This document shows, piece by piece, positions 36,509 through 48,745 of a DNA stretch of 64,000 bases. The stretch comes from Sabethes cyaneus (lineage: Eukaryota; Arthropoda; Insecta; Diptera; Culicidae). A program made the position numbers and the translations under genes. The notes under the pieces were generated by a model that did no database searches, was not told the DNA's origin, and saw nothing but the letters and a program-made list of their open reading frames with translations. The stretch covers positions 54,026,949 to 54,090,948 of the forward strand of contig NC_071355.1 in assembly GCF_943734655.1 (NCBI RefSeq), written 5' to 3'. Within the stretch, counting starts at the first letter, position 1. Every line of letters begins with the position of its first letter.

Positions 36509-36911
36509 CAGTTGGATTTTGATTTTGGCATGGTTCGATTTTGGCATGCCTCGCTTTTGGCAACAAAAGTATTCGTTTTTGGCAACACAAGATATTTCAC
36601 TTCCAAAAATATGCTTAAATATCAATCAGTTTTCGCATACATCCCTTAAATGTTGAAAAATGATGCCCTTAGTATGTTCATGAAAAAAAGTTATGTGCTT
36701 TCGAACAATAAAATTTTTATTGCCGTAGAACTACGTCTTACCGCAGGGTGTCAATAACTTATTTGTACCGGACGGATAGCTCTTGGCGGACTTTTTAAAC
36801 ATAAAATTGTTGCAATCGTTGATTAATGATATTTAGTCAATTTCTTGGGGGGGGTCTCGATTTTGGCAACATAGGCAACACACATTTGTTGCCAAATTCG
36901 AAATCCTACTG
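36509..36911. mobile_element. 403-bp TA-flanked MITE, copy A
   Basis: Left end CAGTTGGATTTTGATTTTGG, right end reversed CAGTAGGATTTCGAATTTGG. TA stands on both sides (36507-36508, 36912-36913). The word CGATTTTGGCA(A/T) is repeated just inside both ends. It has no coding content and is a Tc1/pogo-style non-autonomous element. Confidence 0.85.
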
Positions 36912-37149
36912 TACTTCGAAACAAAGATTTGAAAAACAAGTATTTGACTATATGCTTTACGATACCTTGTGTACAGTCTGTCCTACGATGAAAGATTCAG
37001 AGAGAAGATTTTGGGTGTCTGGCAATTTTGTTACAAAGGCATGGAGAATAGTGTATTGAATATTCTGTGCATCTTAAAGTCGAATTTTTGCACCCGCTAA
37101 TTTTATTTAGAGTCTGTTATCTTATCTACACCGGTAGTATTATTTCCGG

Positions 37150-37596
37150 TTTTCGGATTAAAATTTGGCAACAAATGCCTGTCGCCTATGTTGCCAAAAT
37201 CGAAACCGTGTCAAAATCGAGACCCTTTTTTGATATGAAAAAATTGAATGTAAATGCGTTAGAAATTGAGTAAATATTATTAATCAACGATTGCAATCAT
37301 TTTATGCTTGAAAAGTCTGCCAAGAGCTATCCGTTCGGTGTAAGTAAGTTTTTGACAACCTGCGGTAAGACGTAGTCCTACGGCAATATAAATACTATTG
37401 TTCGAAACATTCTATAACTATAACAGCTAACTTTTTTTCATGAACACACTGAGGGTATCATTTTTGCGTCATTTAAAGCATGTATGCAAAAACTGACTAA
37501 TATTTAACCATATTTTGTTAGGGAAATATTTTGTGTTGCCAAAAACGGATACTTTTGATGTCAAAATCGAACCATACCGAATTCGAAATCCTACTG
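37150..37596. mobile_element. Same MITE, inverted copy B
   Basis: The reverse complement of copy A over nearly its whole length. Matching segments include GACGGATAGCTCTTGGCGGA against TCTGCCAAGAGCTATCCGTT, and AACACAAGATATTT against AAATATTTTGTGTT. Its outer end is CTACTG followed by TG rather than TA. Together A and B form a 1.1 kb imperfect inverted repeat with about 240 unique bases between. Confidence 0.85.
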
Positions 37597-38415
37597 TGTT
37601 TCGAAAAAGTTTATCGACCCGATCCCCAATCGATTAACTTTACCGAGAGTCGTACCTCTAACCGTCACAGCTATCCAGCAAAAATCACTTTAAAATTGTT
37701 TTACTTGATGCCATACGTGACCAACATCGATCGATAACATGATAACATGAAATAAAATAATTTAATTTTTAGATTGGTCACACAAAGCCCGCACGACTAA
37801 TTTGCATCATTTCATTTTTATTTAGCCTGTTAATGATGAGCGATACTTAAAACATAAAACAAAAATGGCAGGATTATTCCGTCAATACCATTACAAAATC
37901 TGCTAAAATATAAGTTTCAGTTACTGCCTTAGTTGAAAAACTGCATTGAATGTTCCTTGCATAGCTACGTATTGCGCGGTTTGCGCTTTACCAACAGCAA
38001 ACATTCTTCTATTTCGTTCAGTAAGAAGATCGTTGAACGCATTCATTTGGATTCGCAATCATAGTTCGCACATGATTCTTTCCAACACAATCTTTTGATT
38101 CAAATGATTCTAAATGAACCTCGATACAAAAGTTCCGATCTTGTTTGAATCATTCGCATTCTTCCTGCAGTAGGTCGGCGATTCATCGGTGAATTAACTC
38201 TGTAGGGTTCTATTCGAGAGCTTGCATGCGAGGGAGAATGATTGGAAGCAATACTTCGAAGCAAGCAATATATTCACCAAAAATAATGTGAGTGAATGAA
38301 TTTTTCCATGCTTGTTCCGCAGTACAGTTCAAAGCAAGAAAAACTATTTGAATTTTTAAATATTCCAACTCATGTACCAATTACTTACCCTCCTTGACCG
38401 TAATATGTACAATCC
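37597..38415. other. Non-coding stretch
   Basis: AT-rich, no coding signal or repeat ends recognised. Confidence 0.4.
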
Positions 38416-38520
38416 TAAGAACAGAACAAAAGACTAAATGATATTACCCCTTGAAAAAGACACCAACAAAGTGTCGAAACGTCGGGAAAACATCAAACTT
38501 CAGTCTTGATAAATTTCTCC
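38416..38520 (+). repeat. Dispersed repeat with stem-loop/CGAAAC motif, copy 2
   Basis: AACAAAAGACTAAAT and ACCCCTTGAAAAAGA are shared with the 59.2 kb copy. The stem here is GACAC (38459-38463), loop CAACAAA, GTGTC (38471-38475), then GAAACGTCGGG. The stem differs from the GATGT/ACATC version but still pairs fully. Confidence 0.7.
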
Positions 38521-40700
38521 GAAGAGAGCCCTGCCGAATATTAACAGTTACAACTGAATCCAGTCGATAAAAAACACAATTTATTTTTTAACTTAACGTG
38601 AGCAATCTGCCCAAAGATAATTCAAAGCGGAGCAGGCTTATACATTCGGACGCTTGATATCTATTTCGATGGATGCGCATGGTAGACAGTGAAATTGAAT
38701 GTTGAGCTATAAGGATGGGATACTAATTATATTTAATGCGAAACTGTCTGATTCAAGACCTAGAAGTGTTATTGGATTTGTTTTCTATTTCTGATAATCT
38801 ATGGAAAGCAAATAGAATGGAATTTCGTTTGGAAATACATTAATTTACCACCAGACTATAAAATAATCTTGGAATGAAAAAGTTGATGCAACTAATTTTC
38901 ATAATATTTTAGCCTAGCCAAATATGGTGTTGAAATTTATAAAAAAAAACCCTTCGCCTTTTCCTCCCCATCAACCCCACAACTATTCCAGTCGATTCCA
39001 TTTACAGGAAATACAAACCGAAAATAGCCCATTCAAACATAAAAAACTGAAAATTCCACCGATGAAAAGATACCGAACAAGGCTTTTTTACCAAAAATAT
39101 ATAATGATGAAATGTTTATTCAGGATGAGTTCCATCAACACGGAAGTTCCCATTGAAATGCAAAATAACTGTTACTTTCGCATTTACTGCACACTATCTG
39201 TTCGCCCTAAAAAAAATATTTACACATTCGGCACCAGGTTTACAGCTGGGCCAGCAGCCCAGCGAGCGCGAACGTCATCAAGCTAAGCTCGAAGTAATCT
39301 TTTAGATAAACATCTACGCCAACAACGCCATCAACCCGGCCGGCACCACAAAACTATCCATCGCCAGAAAATAGCACCAGCTTGGCAGCAAATTTCCACG
39401 GTGCTAGTCCGGCGACGGTTTTCGCAGCGGCCGACATTCCCACACTCACACACCCCCGGAGTGGAGTGTTTCATATTTCATCTTCATAAGCAACTACTAC
39501 CATTATGTCATAGGAATCCGTTGCAGACGGCAAAAAAATCGGCAAGTGTTTTCCGGTTTCACGCATTTCCCCCGCAGAATAACCGCTCGAAGGAAGCTGT
39601 ACTCAGGAAAAATGGGTCATCAGCGATATATGTACGATTGCTTTGCAGCAGCAGCAGTCCATGCAGGCAGCAGGAACCGAAAAGGACGATTTTCTCGCAT
39701 CACATCGTATGTGTATGTGTTTGTATCGGTGTACGTGTGTGTAGTGTCGTGTGTAAGTATGTTTGCTAACACCGTCACTGGCCAAGGCATGGTATGGAAA
39801 GTGTAGGTACTTTGGAATCCATTCGCTTCTTCGCACCGTCGTCGCCGTCGACGCCGCTGCCGGTGCCACCGCCGTCGCGTCGTTTGGTTCGGTCACATTT
39901 CATCCCAAAGCGGATGAGATTCCATTTCGCCCTTTTTCTGATACGGCGAATGAAAAGAAAGAAAAGACCGCCCGCTCTATCTACGACGTTTTATCGCGTC
40001 CTTTTCGCATCACTGCTCATTCAATTCTCTCTCCAACAACCATCGCATCGCATCGGTACCTACACCGGATGCCGCTTTCGATAGTGCGACCACCACCGGC
40101 AGCTCTAAAATGGATGGTGATGAATAAGGGTACCATTTTTTTCTTTTTCTTTTTCTTCTTTTTTGACCATTAACAGCGTGTGGAGTCTCCTGTATAAATA
40201 TATCTTTATTTATTCATATAGAAGTATTATTATGTCGACCATTATGTTATGATCGTATCATATTGGTCGGAGTGATCGCTATTACTTGACTAGGGCGTTA
40301 ACACAAAGTTTTTTATTCCCTTGGGTTTCTGTAAAGAAAATAAATTGATTTCTTGAAATAAAATTAATTCAAAATTTCTGAAAAAATAGATGCAAGTTAA
40401 CACTTAAAAAAGAGGGCGTTTAAATATTAAAAAAAGCTACCCACTTTATTAAAAAATAAAAGACAATAATCCTCACAAAGCAGTGATAACAGATTGGCAC
40501 TAGCGTTGCCCAGACATAAACAAACGTGGGGCATCCGACCTTTCAGAAGAATGTTATGGCCTGGTAAAATTCACTTGACGCAGTTCTAATGAGTACTAAT
40601 AATAATAATAATACAAAAGACTTAAATCGAACTTGACGTTTAACATTAAATTAGACTGGAATTTGGACATGGACACGAAATTTTACTTGAAATTATGATT
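38521..40700. other. Unique-looking intron-type DNA
   Basis: About 2.2 kb. The part from 39280 to 40110 is GC-richer, with overlapping open frames in several registers (the longest 136 codons at 39763-40173), none with a known domain or matched splice sites. A GT-rich stretch lies at 39706-39757. Because frames on both strands are equally open, I do not call a gene. Confidence 0.5.
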
Positions 40701-41619
40701 GACCTATTTCGTCTCACACGTTTTCCCTCCCTCTAATGTTCTCTTAATCTTATTTTCTGTACCGATTTGTTAGTTTTGCTCTCACTTTTTTTCTTATTCC
40801 TACCGTTTTTTACTCTCTCTCGTTTTTCTTCTTTTATTTTCCATGTTTTCTGTTCCGTTTTTTTCTGTTTCCTATCCAATTTTTCTTATTTTCTGTATTG
40901 CTTTTCCTCTCTTGTTTTTTGTTATTTTTCCTCCCGCTATTTCCGTCTTTTCCCTTCTCTTTTTCCTTTTTTTTTTGTTTCCGATTAATAATTCTGCTTC
41001 TCATTTTTCGTGTTCGTCTGTTCCGATTTACCTGCCTTAGATGCATGATTTTTTCTTCTCTTCTGTCACAATTTACCTTTTTTATCTCTCATTTTTCGTC
41101 TTTTTCTCTAGTTTAACCTTTTTCTTGATCCGTTTTCCCTATTTTTCTTTTCTTCTTTTTCTGTCTAATTTTCTCATCCCATTTCCCATTCCTGTTTTGT
41201 TTCATTTTCTTATTCTTCTTTAATATTCTGTTTGATAACTTTTGCCCGTTTTCCTCGACTCCCCAATCGGGTTTCTTTTTTCTCTTTTTCGCAATTCTTT
41301 TTTTCCCTTTAGTGTTATGAAGCTTTCCCTTTCTGTTCCATTTACACTTTCTTGTGTCGTTTTCGCTCTTTTCCCTTTTCGTTTTCCCATTATTTTTATC
41401 ACATTTTTCTGTTTTCTGTACCTTCTTCTTCTATTTGTCATGTTCTCCCTCCTTTTCTTTCTCGTTTTCCTTTCTTCTACTAGCTGATTCCGCTTTCTCT
41501 TGTTTTCCTTTCCCGTTTTTCGCTCCTTAAGTACTGATTTTCTTCTTGTTTAACTCTTTCCTGTTTCGATTTTCATCGTTCTTCCTCATATTATGTTCTG
41601 ACTGAAGTTTTTGGAGCGT

Positions 41620-41755
41620 CTTAGTAGAATACGAAACCTAAAATTAAAAAAGAAGAAAACTTATCCAATTTAATTCTACTATGTATATTTTATTCACGAC
41701 AGATACGTATTTCGCCTACGACTTGTAGGCTTCCTCAGTGTCTGTTTTCGAACTC
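41620..41755 (-). repeat. Repeat with stem-loop/CGAAAT motif inside the array
   Basis: On the reverse strand, ACTGAGGAA is followed by the stem GCCTAC, loop AAGTC and GTAGGC, then GAAATACG (+ strand 41709-41738). After it comes TATCTGTCGTGAATAAAAT. The CTGAGGA box and GAAA match the motif at 14856-14884. It is an island of dispersed repeat within the pyrimidine tract. Confidence 0.65.
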
Positions 41756-42837
41756 TTTTTTCTTCTTCTTTTTCTTCTTTTTTAATTTTTATATTATGTC
41801 CTCCATTTCTGTCACGTTCTTTCATTTTATTCTGTATGCTTTCGTTTTTTCTCAATTTTGCTTATTTTCTCTTCTCGTTTCTCAATTTTCCTGCTCCCGT
41901 AATTTATCTATTTCTTTTCCTACTTTTCTATCCTGTATTTTTCTTTCTTCCCCTTTTTTTCCTATTATGTCTGGTTTAGTTGCATTTTTTTCTCGATTTG
42001 CACATTTTTCTTTATCGTTTCTTTTTTTTTCTTGTTTTCTCCATCTTTTTTCCCACTTTTTTCTGTTTTTGTTCCGTTCTTTCGTTCCTACTCTATCCAG
42101 TATGTCTTCGTTTTCTCCTTCATTTTTCCTTCTTATCTGTTATTCTTTTATTTTTCGTTCTGGCTCTTTTGTGTTCAGTCCCCACTTTTTTTGCTTCGTT
42201 TTCTCTTATTTCTCCCATCTTCTTATTTCCATTTTTTTTTACGTTCCGTTTTCGCTTATATTGTGTCAAGATTTTTCATTCGTTTTCCTTACTTTATGCC
42301 AGTTTTCCCTCTTGTTTTCTACTCATTTTTTGTTATTTTTTTCTCTCGTTTACTATCATTTCTCTTCTTTTTTTCTTTTTTCGTTTCCAGTTTTCTCCTT
42401 CTCGTTTCCCGTGTTCATCCGTTCCGATTTATCTTTTTATGATTCCCCGTTGTGTCCTTCTCTTCGCCTTTTCTCTCCAGTTTTTTACATTTTTCTTTGA
42501 GTCCGTTTTTTCCTGATATTCTTAACTTCTTTTTCTGACCCATTTTCTCATCCCATTGTCCTATTTTGTCCTATCTTTCTCCATTTATATCCCGTTTGAC
42601 CCGTATCGGGTTTTTTTCTCTCTAGCAATTCTTTTACCTTTATTTTTCTCTAGTTTCCGGTTCAGTTTCCCTCCTTTTCTTCCTTTCCCGTTTTCCCATC
42701 TTTTAAATCACGTTTTTATCTGTCCCGTCTTCCCTCTATTTGTCTTGTTTTCTCTCCCACCGAAGAAAGAGGATAGATAGTTTTCCTCTTTTCTGCCCGC
42801 TGTTTCCCCTTTTTTTTCTTCTATCCCAAAAGTCTGT

Positions 42838-42960
42838 ATGACATTTTAGTGTGTTTTAGGCCAATTTTTATGGCTGTAAGCCCCTGGCTGTTATGCTAGC
42901 GGCTATGCGACGCAGGCCTTGTCATAAGACGTAAGGCCATCTAATAAATGAATACTCTCA
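42838..42960. repeat. Island repeated at 44330-44375
   Basis: GGCCTTGTCATAAGACGTAA with AATGAATAC nearby recurs as GGCCTTGTCATAAGGCGTAA at 44333-44352. The two islands bracket the duplicated CT blocks, so they probably belong to the repeat unit of the array. Confidence 0.7.
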
Positions 42961-43112
42961 CGGGGTGAATACACACCTCGCTTTCTATCGTTTTTCTGTT
43001 CCGTTTTTCACCATTTCTAATTTTCCACTTGTGGAGTTCTAATTTTCCACTTGTTTTTTCTTTACTTTCATGTTCCATTCGTCTTTTTTCTACCATTTAC
43101 AAGCCAGATTTT

Positions 43113-43908
43113 CCTGTTTTCCAGTCTCGTTTTTTGTTTTCTGTTCCGTTAACTCCTTTTCTATTACTTTGTTTCGTTCTTCCTCATATTATGTTCTGCA
43201 TTTTCTCCTTTTCGGTTTCGTTCTGTTTTTATTTTATCCCGTTTGTCTTCCATTGTCATTTTTTCTCTCCATTTTCATCTTTTTCTGTACACGTTTCTCA
43301 ATTCTCAAATTTTCTCATTTTCTTTTCCTATCGCTTGTTTTTCTTCTATGCTTCAATTTATTCATTTTCTGCTCAGCTCACGTTTCTTCTCATTCTTTTC
43401 TATCTCACTCTCTCTCTCATTTACTGCTTGCTCTTCTCTTTTTCCTTTTTTCGTTTCTAGTTTACCGCGCTCTTGTTTTCCCAATTTACCTATTTTAAAA
43501 TGTCCCTTTTATTTTTCTCTTCGTCTTTTTCTCTTTAGTTTTACCTTCTTCTTTGGTCCGTTCTCCCTGATTTTCTTCGCTTCTTTTTCTATCCCATTTT
43601 CCCTTCCCATTTCCCATTTCCCTGTTTTCCAGTCTCGTTTTTTGTTTTCTGTTCCGTTAACTCCTTTTCTATTACTTTGTTTCGTTCTTCCTCATATTAT
43701 GTTCTGCATTTTCTCCTTTTCTGTTTCGTTCTGTTTTTATTTTATCCCGTTTGTCTTCCGTTGTCATTTTTTCTCTCCATTTTCATCCTTCTCTGTACAC
43801 GTTTCTCAATTTTCCTGCTACTGCATTTTCTCATTTTCTTTTCCTATCGCTTGTTTTTCTTTTATGCTTCAATTTATTCATTTTCTGCTCAGCTCACGTT
43901 TCTTCTCC

Positions 43909-43956
<48 letters not shown>

Positions 43957-44080
43957 ATTTACTGCCTGCTCTTCTCTTTTTCCTTTTTTCGTTTCTAGTT
44001 TACCGTGCTCTTCTTTTCCCAATTTACCTATTTTAAAATGTCCCTTTTATTTTTCTCTTCCTTTTACCTTCTTCTTTGGT
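43113..44080. repeat. ~508-bp segmental duplication within the CT array
   Basis: Copy 1 starts at 43113 and copy 2 at 43621. Blocks such as CTGTTCCGTTAACTCCTTTT and TTTACCTATTTTAAAATGTC appear in both in the same order. The TC run (43910-43952) is much longer in copy 2. A third, more diverged and shorter copy starts near 44418. Confidence 0.9.
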
Positions 44081-44875
44081 CCGTGTTCCCTGATTTTCTT
44101 CGCTTCTTTTTCTGTCCCATTTTCGCTTCCCGTTTCCCATTTTGTACTATCTTTCTTCTTTTATATCCCATTCTTTTATATACTTTTTTCCCGTTTTCTT
44201 TGTTTCTTCCATCGGCTTTTTTTCACTCTCACTGTGCTTTTTTTTAATTTTCTCTATCTTTATATTATGTTTCCCTTTCTTGTCTTGTTTTCCTTCTTTT
44301 GCTTTTCCGTGGGCCTTTTCTATTCGTTTTTAGGCCTTGTCATAAGGCGTAAGGGCAACTAAAGAATGAATACCCTCGCTGTTCCTCTGTCTATTGTTTT
44401 CCTGTTCCGTTCTACCCCTTTTCCAGTCTCGTTTTTGTTTCCTATTCCGTTTTCTCCTTTTCTATTAATATTTTGTTTCGTTCTTCCTCTTATTTATGTT
44501 CTGCGTTTCTTCCTTTTCTGACATGTCCTGTTTTTCATTTTATCCCGTTTGTCTTCCGTTGTCTTTTTTTTCCCTCCATTTTCATCTTTTTCTGTATACG
44601 TTTCTTAATTTTCCTGCTACTGTATTTTTTCCTTTTCCTTTCTCACTTTTCTATCGCGTTTTTTTTCTTTTCTTGGGTTTTCTCCATTTTTGTTCAGTTT
44701 TTTCTTATTTTCTTTATCGTTTTTTCTTTTTCTTTCTCATTTTTCTCCCTTGCTCTTCCGTTTTCTCCCTTTTTTATTCAGTCTTCTCTGTTTTGTCTTG
44801 CTTTCCGTTTTTTCTCCCGTTTTCTTCTTTCAATTTTTTTTACTTCTGTTTTCTCTTTCGTTTGGATTGGATAAA

Positions 44876-45060
44876 TTGGATTTAAATTGCACTTAAAATT
44901 GTATTTGGAATTGAACTAAAAACTAGATTTAAAATAGCCTTGAATTCAGTGTTGAAATTGGACATGTATTTACAATTGAATTTGTACTTAAAATTAAGCT
45001 TACATTGGGCTTGAAATTAAAGTTATAACTGAACTATTTTTACGTAATTAATTTACTTAT
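44876..45060. repeat. Degenerate ATTGAAWTTGGAC-type repeat
   Basis: Loosely repeated words (AAATTGNACTTAAAATTG) follow the CT array. Similar words (TTTGGACATGGACACGAAAT, TTACTTGAAATTATG) precede it at 40610-40705. The two flanks may be the same repeat on either side of the array. Confidence 0.5.
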
Positions 45061-45186
45061 CGCAAAAATAGTGGCAGAACGAATTAAAAACCGCGTAGAT
45101 CCGGGTCATAGGAAATATTTTTAAGTTTTTCTTTTTTTTTATGCTACTTATCTTCTACTTTTTCCTGCTTGTTGTTTAATTCCGCA

Positions 45187-45310
45187 CTAGGGGTCAGTCC
45201 CGGCCTTAGTGGTTAGCATTCACGCCACTCACGCCGAGGGCCCGGGTTCAAACCCCAACCCCGCAGACGTCACGAATGACCCAAAGCTGGTTAAAGTGAC
45301 TATAATCTAA
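45187..45310 (+). mobile_element. tRNA-derived SINE
   Basis: A clear polymerase III promoter: box A TTAGTGGTTAGC at 45207-45218 and box B GGGTTCAAACCCC at 45243-45255. A non-tRNA body follows (CACGAATGACCCAAAGCTGG then TTAAAGTGACTATAATC). The cloverleaf is imperfect and no terminator follows the tRNA part, so it is a SINE and not a tRNA gene. Confidence 0.8.
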
Positions 45311-47599
45311 ACTAAAAAAAATCCGCAGTATGTGATTTAAAGCTTCTAATTGATAGTTCTCGGCCAGCTGCTGATGTTCGACGCGATAAAACCAGCGACG
45401 AACGATTTTTGTGATAAATTTCTTTTCACAATTGCTAAATGCAGAATATGACTATCATACCTAGCTATAACTTGCAACAATGATGCCAATTGGAGAACTA
45501 TCTGGAAATAAACAGAGAATTCTCAAAACCTGCTCTCATTGGATTTAGTCATATTTAAACTAGGTACTGAATTATTAAAATGAAGGTAAAAAATTTTTAA
45601 GAAGACATTAAACTAAAGCGACAATTTTTAATTAGACCAGATCATTTTGCGTAAGATACTATTTCTCGTTCACAATTCATTACGCGCTATACTCACTCAC
45701 GATGAATCCCTTCTTCGTACAAGTTCTGTATTCTGCTATGGCAAAAAGGAAAGAAAAATCTTTTCCTTCACTTTCTTGAGTTTTCCAGCAGAATAAAAAA
45801 GAAACAGGCTAAGTCAACTCACATCCCAGTAGTACAGGACGATTTAATATTTCTTCAAGGCGTACAGATACGGAATGAATTTCAACGACGGGCGGCGGCG
45901 TCTGTACATGAGTTTTAAGTCGGTGTGCATCTTTCACAGCCCTGAATAGTGCTGAAATCTTTTCACATCGCCACAAAGGCGAGATATGAACATGCGATAA
46001 AAAAGCAATTGCAGAATCGACGATGGTGTCACCGACGACAGTAATTGCTGCACGTGTTTAACGAAACTTAGTCAAAATACAAACCGCCTATCCTCTGAGG
46101 AGCGTTGTTAGAGAAAAGTTTTTACCTTGAATAACAATTTTCCGCTTGTTTCCTTTGTCAAAAAGATATTTTACTGATCGTTTCTGATGTGCCCTAAATT
46201 TTGTTTTAAATATAAAAACAAATTAATTTTATTAGTTTTCATGATTTGCTGCCGAATCTTGCCACTTAAGTTCGTAAAAAAATAATTTGACGATACATTT
46301 TAAAACTTTTGGAACACATTTTCCACATTACTCTCGCAGCATACCGACTATCAATCTTCCAGTGACTAAAATTTAGACAACCACCGAGTAATTGCTATTT
46401 TCCCCATCACAATGACTCACGATTTCCGACATTACAAGCTTCATTTTACAAGTAATCAGTGTCTCAAGCCACTGTTCAAACTACGTAAACAAGACCACAC
46501 CGTCATCCAATCGAACAAAGTAATCAAGCTGATGATCGGGCTAAATTCAATTGTTAACAACTAACCACCGCCATTCCACAATGTGCGTAACGACAGAAAC
46601 AATTGCACTGCCTTAACAGTCCGTCCCATACCAACGTGCACACGAAAAAAAACTTCGAATAGTCATTCGAATTCTGAAGGGGAATTCCTTTCTCCGTTCG
46701 ACGAAAATCGTTGGAATCGACGACGATCCGAAAGCTCTGCCGCGGCAACAAATTTCCACGCTATCATCATCATCATCATCATCATCATTTCCATTCCATC
46801 CGGAGATAGTCATGGCAAATAGCGGATGATTAAGCTTAATTAAAATTCCTTTAAATTGAGTAATTTGTTGCTCTCTCGATGTCGACGACGACAACGACGA
46901 CGACGACGGCGACGGGAAATGGCATTTTCACGACCGCCAGGCAGCCCTTCAAACAGGCGGCGGCGGGAGCAGCTCCATACAGCGATTTACGACGACGACC
47001 GGACGAGTGAGTGGGACGAGGCAGCGGAAAAAAGGTTTTGCTTTATTCGAAAAGTTCAATTTCATTAATATACTATTACACAGCAGATTCCGCCGGCTGG
47101 CCAAACTTTCGCAGAGGCTTCCATTACGGACCTTCATTACGAATTGATGGCGGCAATCTATAATGAAGCAAAAGTGCGCGCGAACGTGAAAAATCGTAAA
47201 TCAGCATAAAATTTGCTACAACCGAGAGGAAGCAATTCGAACGAATGAACGAGAGGATTTGCGCCGTTTCCATTGCGATGATCTTCCGGCTGGAAAATTA
47301 CAAGTGCCCCTGTGACGCCCGGTCGACTGTGCCCCGTCGTCGTGTCCATGGTAACTTCGTCTGACGGCGACTAAACGGAGGCATTTGAATAAATACAATT
47401 TATTCGCTAGTGTAAAGTTTATATTTCTCTAGTGTGATTAATGGAACACGAATGGTATAGTTCGGACTACAAGATGTATTTTCGATTTAGAATAAAATCT
47501 ATGGCATCTTTGAGATTTTACATAAAAATATTTCGTATTCAATTTGACCGAAAACTACTTTCAATGCGTTGTGAATATTAATATTAGGTGCACGATTAG
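45311..47599. other. Intron-type DNA with microsatellites
   Basis: No transposon proteins. Simple repeats: (ATC)8-9 at 46763-46788 and GACGAC/ACGACG words at 46880-46915. The 46.5-47.4 kb part is GC-richer than its surroundings and looks single-copy. Short open frames there are driven by the triplet repeats. Confidence 0.5.
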
Positions 47600-48060
47600 A
47601 TTCTCGCTATTTTTACAACTTTGTTGTGAAAAACTTGTTACAAATGAATGAAAGCTCAACCTGTCCATAGCTACAACTTTTTCCCACCTTACCTTGCAAG
47701 GCTCGAATACCGAATTACGATAAAAGTCCTCATCTTTAGAAATTACCCACGAATTAAACCATTTTTTGATGTTTTTATATGAACAGAACGGCTGATTAGC
47801 CAGAAAAGGTAATAGTCGGACGGCACCGTATCTGGCGAATATGGCGGGAGGAGCAGCACTTTCCATTTCCAAGTACGTTTTACCAAGTTTGACGAAATGA
47901 GGTCGAACACCCTTGCTCGTATCGCAACCCAATCGCATTAATTGAATTCGATAACGTTCCCCAGTAATGATTGAGTTCGGTTGCAGCAAGTATAATAGGA
48001 AACAAACGAGTATTTTTGCAAAATTATCGTACAGATTTGAGCCAAAAAGTCCCGTAATCA
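47600..48060 (-). pseudogene. Mariner transposase C-terminal remnant
   Basis: A 166-codon open stretch on the reverse strand follows the mariner catalytic domain from NSIITGERYRIQLMRL to VRWEKVVAMDR. Between them are VKLGKTYLEMES, FLANQPFCSYKNIKKWFNSW and SKDEDFYRN, all at the expected places. The second catalytic block (HDN in relatives) and the SPD.APSDY block are gone, replaced by SAAPPAIFARYGAVRLLPF. So it is open but catalytically dead. The N-terminal half is missing. It differs from the mariner at 32.9-34.5 kb. Confidence 0.88.
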
Positions 48061-48470
48061 CATAATATTTTGGTTACGTGCGTTGTTAGTGGGCGTATAA
48101 GCTTAAATAGTATTGAAAAATGCGAGATTTTCTATTTTCCCAGAAACCTCCAAAGGATTTTTCGGAATTTCTCGGACATTCTCACCTACCTTGTTTTAAA
48201 TATCCTTAACAAGTGACCCAAATATCGAAGAATACAACTTTTTGGATGGTAAGCGACCGGGAATTGAAACACATTTCGACAGTATTTTACAAATCTTCTT
48301 TCAGATGCTGAGCTTTTACCAATTTCACCCCCTCTCCCACAGCCCACCAAAGTGAGGAGCGGGTGGTGGAAGATATTTACACTTATTTTCCTCGTTAGCA
48401 AAGCAAAGTAAAGCCTAGGTGCTACATTCCGTTATCGAAACTTGATCTTCTGTTTTTACGACAGACTTCG
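48061..48470. other. Non-coding stretch
   Basis: No recognised element; a 71-codon reverse frame looks like chance. Confidence 0.4.
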
Positions 48471-48625
48471 CAGCCAGCTGTTAGAGTACAGAGGACCATT
48501 GCAGGGCCAGTTGCTACGATCATATTGACTCTAAAAGCCTCTCCCAGCTGAGATTCGAACATACGACGACAGGCTTATTAGGTCACCATCATACCTCGAG
48601 GCCAACCGAGAGGCGTCCTCGTTAG
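48470..48625 (-). mobile_element. tRNA-derived SINE
   Basis: Reverse strand: GGTTGGCCTCGAGGTATGAT (box A region) and GTATGTTCGAATCTCAGCTG (box B), then GGGAGAGGC and a body ending with GTCCTCTGTACTCTAA. It is the same family as the copy in the foldback arm at 9.2-9.4 kb. Confidence 0.82.
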
Positions 48626-48745
48626 CACTAAAATCGAATAACAATTTACGATCTTTATCGTTAGATTTTAACAATTTGTTTGCTGCGTCTTTAAAGTTTG
48701 TAGCATTCTACGGGTGTATATCTTGAACTCTGGCGATAAATCTTC

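Larger units (their letters stand above)
40705..44875. repeat. 4.2 kb pyrimidine-rich satellite-like array
   Basis: The + strand is built almost only of T and C in words such as TTTTCTCTTTTTC, CGTTTTTC and TTCCGTTTT. A block of ~430 bases starting CCTGTTTTCCAGTCTCG at 43113 is repeated at 43621, and partly again at 44418. TC dinucleotides expand in the second copy. The many Phe-, Ser- and Leu-rich open frames (up to 251 codons) are artefacts of this composition. Two islands of ordinary sequence interrupt it (41620-41755 and 42838-42960). Confidence 0.92.

Noticed and set aside
38924..40173. Series of 90-136 codon frames in GC-richer DNA
   Set aside because: Several frames on both strands are equally open, with simple CA/GT and triplet repeats; no consistent exon model.
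40767..44896. Many Phe/Ser/Leu-rich open frames up to 251 codons that look like membrane proteins
   Set aside because: The DNA is nearly pure pyrimidine, so stops (which need A) are rare; frames overlap in all registers.
45187..45310. tRNA gene
   Set aside because: Box A and box B are good but the cloverleaf is imperfect and a SINE body follows.
46583..47068. Poly-Ile and Arg-rich frames as a gene
   Set aside because: Explained by the ATC and GAC triplet repeats.
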